From contig OX326960.1 of the NCBI GenBank assembly GCA_946800325.1, positions 54,272,855 to 54,336,854 of the forward strand: a DNA stretch of 64,000 nucleotides, given 5' to 3'. The position numbers and the translations under genes are program-made. The notes below the pieces were generated by a model that saw only the letters and a list, made by a program, of their open reading frames with translations, was not told where the DNA came from and made no database searches. Shown here in pieces: positions 58,957 through 64,000 of this stretch. The DNA comes from Luzula sylvatica. Taxonomy: Eukaryota > Streptophyta > Magnoliopsida > Poales > Juncaceae. Every line of letters starts with the position of its first letter. Position 1 is the stretch's first letter.

Positions 58957-59822
58957 GGAAAATTTTCAAAAAAAAAAAAAACCTATCTTTTTTGATATGC
59001 TAGAAATACCCTATTTTTTGGAAACTCCAAAAAAATCACTCTACCAAATTTTTATTTTCAAATATCTCCTATGGAGTTAAAATTAATCATGGATGGTGTT
59101 AATTTTTTTTATGACCAAAATACCCTTCTTTTTGGATATGCAGTAATTAAATGAATATTTTTGGTATTTGTATTAATTTTAAGAAAGTCCTAAAATTTTT
59201 TTAGCTTATAATAATTTTAAAAAATAATTATAATATGTTATAGTTATATAATTTTAATATTTCATACATTATATATATTTGACTTTTATACATTTTTCCT
59301 GAAAAACTGACATATAATAATAATAAGATGAACAATATTAAAAGAACATCTTGTAAATATTTAAAAATTAAAATATCATAAAAAACTATTAAAAAAATTA
59401 CATAAAAGAAGAACGAAAAAAAAATAGATGTTTAAAGAAATATTTTTCAATCAATATATTTTCAAGGTGTTTATTTTATTATTATCTGATGTTAGATTTT
59501 AATGAATAATAAATGAAATATTAAAATTATACAAACACAAATTTTAACAATTTTATTTTTGTGAAATCACTACATGTTAAAAATTATTTATGATTTTTCT
59601 TAAAACTAATAAAATTAATGAAAAAGAAAAAGAAAAATATAAATATAAAAATAGAAGGATATTTTGGTAAATTTTTTTTTAATACCATGCATTGTTACTT
59701 TTAATCTCTACAGGGGATATTTAGAAATAAAAGTTTGGTAGAGAAGGTTTTTTGGAGTTTTAAAAAAAAATAGGGGATTTTTTAGAATATCCAAAGAAAT
59801 AAGAGTTTTTTTTGAAAATTCC
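58957..59822. mobile_element. Long-TIR non-autonomous element (about 120-bp inverted ends)
   Basis: The left end starts GGAAAATTTTCAAAAAAA. The right end, on the minus strand, starts GGAATTTTCAAAAAAAAC. The match continues for about 120 bp through TACCAAATTTTTATTT. Long inverted ends suggest a Mutator-like MITE, but no clean 9-bp duplication is visible at these borders. A related right half lies at 26400-27060. Confidence 0.55.
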
Positions 59823-59862
59823 TCTTTCTCTAATAAACCCTCTCCATTTTCAATTCAGACCT

Positions 59863-59864
<2 letters not shown>

Positions 59865-59901
<37 letters not shown>
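59865..59901. repeat. (C)37 homopolymer
   Basis: A run of 37 C followed by CT and poly-T. Unusually long for plant DNA; exact length is uncertain because such runs are sequencing-error prone. Confidence 0.8.
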
Positions 59902-59907
<6 letters not shown>

Positions 59908-60709
59908 TTTTTTTCTTTTCAATATTGTGTTCTCGAATGCATGAATTTATGTAAATATTGGTACCTTTGTTTATTTATTTAATGAATTTCGGGAGTTCAA
60001 TTCAATGAAAAACGTATTGGTTTGGTACAAAACATTCCTCAAATTCGAGGAAACTCGGATACTTGGTCCGTGGAGGGAGAGGAAATTTCCAAGAGATTGC
60101 ATAATGCGTGTGCCCCTTTTCATCTCGTAATTTGATTTTTTTTTATTATTATTAAATTTAAGGTAATTATTTATTAGGCTATATATAATATAGGGTGTTA
60201 CTGTTAATTTTCTCCGATAACACACATAGAACATGATTTTCCTAAAAGAGATATATGCAAACTATTTGCTAAAGAAATATATATGGAGACTTTGAGAGAT
60301 ACGCCAGGCTTATGTTGAAGAAACTAATATATAAATAAGAAATAAATATCTATATATTTTTTTAATACGATGTTTTGAAATATATTGTATGTATCTTTGA
60401 AATTATAGTATTGACTTCGGAGATATAATAATTATTTTTGATAATATATTTCCAATAACGGTACTACATATATAATTATATTTATTTAATACTTGTAATC
60501 ACTGGAAGATTTTGATTGAGTTTGATTGAGTTTAAGGGGGAGAACAAATAAAGATTATTCACTAAAATTGCAAAAAAGAAAGTGGGATGAAAAAATAATA
60601 AAATTTATACTGTTATACGGATAAAATATATTGAATCACTAGATATATATTATTCGGCAAACACATGATCTTACACAGATTCCTCCTGCTTGTCATGAAG
60701 TATATAATA
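59902..60709. other. Intergenic, nothing recognised
   Basis: AT-rich DNA; the open stretch on the minus strand at 59971-60234 has no recognisable domain. Confidence 0.4.
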
Positions 60710-62547
60710 GGAAATTTTCTCAAACTAACCAAGTTACCAAACTTTATACCCGAAATAACCAAGTTTTGAACATAATTTCCAAAATGTCTTTTGCGAGGTT
60801 CCATACCTCGCCAGGCGAGCTATCATTCAGCGCCTTTTTTTTACGGGAGTAATTAAGGTGGGTAAACAAAGGCGATGAACCAAACTTCGCCAAGCGATGA
60901 ACCAAACATCGCCTTTTTTTCAAATCCAAGAAAAACAATTAATCCCCTCCAAAATGCACCTGCCGAATTCTCTATTATTTGAATTATTATATTTAATTAA
61001 TGTGATAATTACAAAATATAATTAAATATTCATTAAAATTTATTCAAATTTAAGAATTCGAACGAATATTAATTATGTATTAATTTAACAGCTAATATGT
61101 AATGGTTACTATTTTAATTAAATATACTAATTAGAACATATAAATATTATGATAAAATGTGGATAATTTCGGTTCGTATATTTAATTAAAATGATAAGCA
61201 GTACATGTTAGCTATTAACTTAATACGTAATTAATAATGGTTCGAATTCGTAAATTTGAATAAATTTTACTGAATATTTAATTATATATTTTAATTATCA
61301 ACATAATTGAACGTAATAACTATATAATAGATAATTCGGCAGGTACATTTTGGAGTACAATAAATTTTTTCTTTTTTTTAATATCTGACACGTGACATGC
61401 TTTGAAAAAAATATATAAAAAATTTATTCTACTCCAAAATGTACCCGCCGAATTATTCATTATTTAGTTATTACGTTCAATTATGTTGATAATTAAGATA
61501 TATAATTAAATATTCAGTAAAATTTATTAAAATTTACGAATTCAAACAATTATTAATTACGTATTAAGTTAACAGCTAACATGTACTGCTTATCATTTTA
61601 ATTAAATATACGAACCGAAATTATCCACATTTTATCATAATATTTATATGTTTTAATTAGTATATTTAATTAAAATAATAACTAGTACATGTTGGCTGTT
61701 AACTTAATACAAAATTAATAATTCTTCGAATTCATAAATTGGAATAAATTTTAGTGAATATTTAATTATATCTTTTAATTAGCACGTAAATTAAATGTAA
61801 TTGTTTGTAATGGAGGATTCGGCAGGTATATTATGGGGAGAGTGATTTTTTTTTTTAAAAGTTAGTACTGACACACGTTTGAAAAAAGATTTTTTTTTTA
61901 TTGCACCCAAATTGTACCTGCCGAATCCTCTATTACAAACAATTACATTTAATTTACGTGCTAATTAAAAGATATAATTAAATATTCAGTAAAATTTATT
62001 CCAATTTATGAATTCGAACCGTTATTAATTACGTATTAAGTTAACAGCAAACATGTACTGCTTATCATTTTAATTAAATATACGAACCGAAATTATCCAC
62101 ATTTTATCATAATATTTATATGCTCTAATTAGTATATTTAATTAAAATAGTAACCATTACATATTAGCTGCTAACTTAATACATAATTAATATTCGTTCG
62201 AATTTTTAAATTTGAATAAATTTTAATGAATATTTAATTATATTTTGTAATTATCACATTAATTAAATATAATAATTCAAATAATAGAGAATTCGGCAGG
62301 TGCATTTTGGAGGGGATTAATTGTTTTTCTTGGATTTGAAAAAAGGCGATGTTTGGTTCATCGCCTGGCGAAGTTTCGTTCATCGCCTTTGTTTACCCAC
62401 CTTAATTACTCCCGTAAAAAAAGGCGCTGAATGATAGCTCGCCTGGCGAGGTACGGAACCTCGCAAAAGACATTTTGGGAATTATGTTCAAAACTTGGTT
62501 ATTTCGGGTATAATGTTTTCCAACTTGGTTATTTTGAAAACATTTCC
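60710..62547. mobile_element. Mutator-like fold-back element: nested palindrome with 9-bp target duplication
   Basis: The whole 1838 bp is a palindrome centred near 61628, flanked by a perfect 9-bp direct repeat TATATAATA (60701-60709 and 62548-62556). Terminal sequence is GGAAATTTTCTCAAACTAAC on the left and, on the minus strand, GGAAATGTTTTCAAAATAAC on the right, continuing CAAGTT and ATACCCGAAATAACCAAG. Outer arms (60710-60944 and 62313-62547) carry GCGAGGTNCC, GGCGAGCTATCATTCAGCGC and GGTGGGTAAACAAAGGCGAT. Between them lie three modules of about 410 bp (60945-61355, 61432-61840, 61905-62312), each itself an inverted repeat with CCAAAATGNACCNGCCGAAT-type edges, separated by 65-77-bp T/A-rich spacers in direct orientation. 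No open frame of note. A 9-bp duplication and long inverted ends fit Mutator-like elements. Confidence 0.8.
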
Positions 62548-62582
62548 TATATAATACTAATTAAATTCAAATTCAGTTAAAC

Positions 62583-63292
62583 TAGGTTTGTCCCCGCATA
62601 ATTGCGCGGGACAACATATTTATTTCTTGCATATTTTTTATATAATTTATTTAAATAGAATTAGCACGCGTGCGTTTCAACAATATTAATCTAATCATGA
62701 CATATTTGCAAATATCATGATGTCAATAGATACATAAGGTTCATGAAATTAGTCTATCACGGATACTATTTTCTGATATAATTTGTTTAAATAGCATTTG
62801 CGCGGGTGCTTTCGAACTCGATTAATATAATCATGACAATATTCACAAATATCTTTAATGCCAATAGATGTATTAATAATGATCTATTAAAAAATCACAA
62901 CGTGTCAGATGGATACAACGGGCACATGACAAATTATCTGAAATCTCGTATAAATTTGAACTTAAAAAATTTCATACATATCCATGCGAAATGAGCAAAT
63001 AAAAAAAAGATCAAAATCGAAAAAGAAAAAAAAAATAGGATAAAAAGAAAATTTACCCAAAAAGGATCAAAATTAAAAAATGAAGAAATAAGGGTAAAAA
63101 GCAAATTTATCCAAAAAAAAAGATCAAAATTGAAAAATAAAAAAACTAAGGAGTTAAAAAGCAAATGTAGCTCTCTCCACGTGTCACCACGTTGTGAGGG
63201 GCATAATTTGTAATATTTGTTATGAAAATATTTTTTTATTTTATCTTGTTCAAAAAATATATAATACTATTTTATTTTTGGTACACTAGTTA
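62583..63292. repeat. Probable repeat element with CCCGCATAATTGCGCGGG palindrome and internal duplication
   Basis: It begins with ACTAGGTTTGTCCCCGCATA and a GC palindrome, and ends near ACACTAGTTAG at 63284-63294. Two diverged direct units (about 62636-62765 and 62770-62890) share TATAATTTRTTTAAATAG and AATCATGACA...ATAGAT phrases. Purine-rich AAAAAGATCAAAAT repeats fill 63000-63140. Class not determined. Confidence 0.35.
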
Positions 63293-63779
63293 GTTGCCAT
63301 TATTGTTCATAAAGTAATTCCAAGTTGCCATGAAAAATGTATATTTGTTCAAAAAAATGTCAAAATTTTCGTCAATAATGCCAACATATTTATTTTTCCG
63401 CGAACTATAGGATTACATTAATTTCTTTTCCATCATGATTTGTTATTGAACTACTGTATAAATTATACAAATTTCAATCCTCTTAAATATAGATAGTTAC
63501 AGTATTTAAATAACTAAATTATGTAATTATAGGTGAAAATTTATAAATTAGATGGATGTAAGTGATTGCAAGCACATGACATGAGTACATTACACGGGCC
63601 ATTGACATTCTTAATCGAAAATCGAAAATATCATTCAATTTAATGCGAAAGAAAATGACGAAAGATAAAAAAAAATTAGGACTTGGAGATTGTTATTTAG
63701 TTTTTATTTTTATTTTAAGAGAGTGCTATTTAGATTCTTTTTTTTCTTTTTCGAAAGAGAGTGTCATTTAGATTTTACA
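63293..63779. other. Intergenic, nothing recognised
   Basis: AT-rich, no gene or element end that I can support. Confidence 0.4.
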
Positions 63780-64000
63780 TCAAGGAGCTTTTGAAAAATA
63801 TCTTGACATAAATTATGCCAAAAAAATTTACGCCAATACTTATCATTTCATGGTATAATTTATTATCATGTTTGGTTAATACGTTTACTTATTTCATGAC
63901 CTGCTTTAAAAATGTATAATTGAATTTATTTATGAAAGACTTGATTTTTTAATTTTTGAAAATGAAAAAAATATATTCCTTCCTCACAGGAATAGAAAAA
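63780..64000. mobile_element. Tourist-like MITE, left part only (runs off the right edge)
   Basis: Matches the element at 53215-53586 over GAAAAATATYTTGACATAAA, TATAATTTATTATCATGTTT and the AAAATGTATAATTGA stretch. The right end lies outside the window. Confidence 0.5.

Noticed and set aside
60945..62312. Three regularly spaced, near-identical units suggested a CRISPR-like or satellite array.
   Set aside because: Units are about 410 bp and internally palindromic, spacers are low-complexity, and the set lies inside one transposon-like element with a 9-bp duplication, in a plant nuclear genome.

Overview
This window is nuclear DNA from a flowering plant, most likely a eudicot. It is AT-rich, its genes have many introns with GT..AG borders, and the recognisable proteins are plant families: a PAM2/CID protein, DUF1677, EFR3/SEMI-ROLLED LEAF 2, HAL3, GCR1, an SBT1-type subtilase and a plastid-type Mpv17/PMP22. 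The space between genes is filled with plant LINEs, tRNA-derived SINEs and hAT-, PIF/Harbinger- and Mutator-like non-autonomous elements. I cannot name the species.

Layout. 1-1.03 kb: 5' part of a CID7-like PAM2 gene running off the left edge. 1-7 kb: repeat-rich, including a dimeric SINE. 7.2-7.6 kb: DUF1677 gene. 8.9-14.1 kb: a hAT MITE, two small hairpin MITEs and a 5'-truncated LINE with a 20-bp target duplication, itself split by an LTR-like insert. 15.2-19.9 kb: complete 18-exon EFR3-type gene, with a SINE tail in one intron. 22.8-24.1 kb: PIF/Harbinger-type element with a Myb/SANT-like relic, then a SINE. 24.6-25.8 kb: HAL3 gene (coenzyme A synthesis).

27.2-41.5 kb: a tandem array with a 5.7-kb period. 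Each unit carries an unrecognised four-exon gene for a small protein with two hydrophobic segments. Copy 1 has a stop codon, copy 2 is open, and copy 3 has a 4-bp expansion that changes its C terminus. 42.4-46.9 kb: GCR1 and a subtilase, tail to tail. 48.8-50.3 kb: Mpv17/PMP22-type gene. 54.7-55.6 kb: intronless gene with an N-myristoylation-type start. 56-64 kb: almost entirely mobile elements, including an 1838-bp nested palindrome (60710-62547) with a perfect 9-bp target duplication.

The protein genes look like independent neighbours rather than a pathway cluster. The least explained features are the triplicated orphan gene and the palindrome-of-palindromes element. Exon borders come from reading frame, splice consensus and family resemblance; no database or transcript was consulted.
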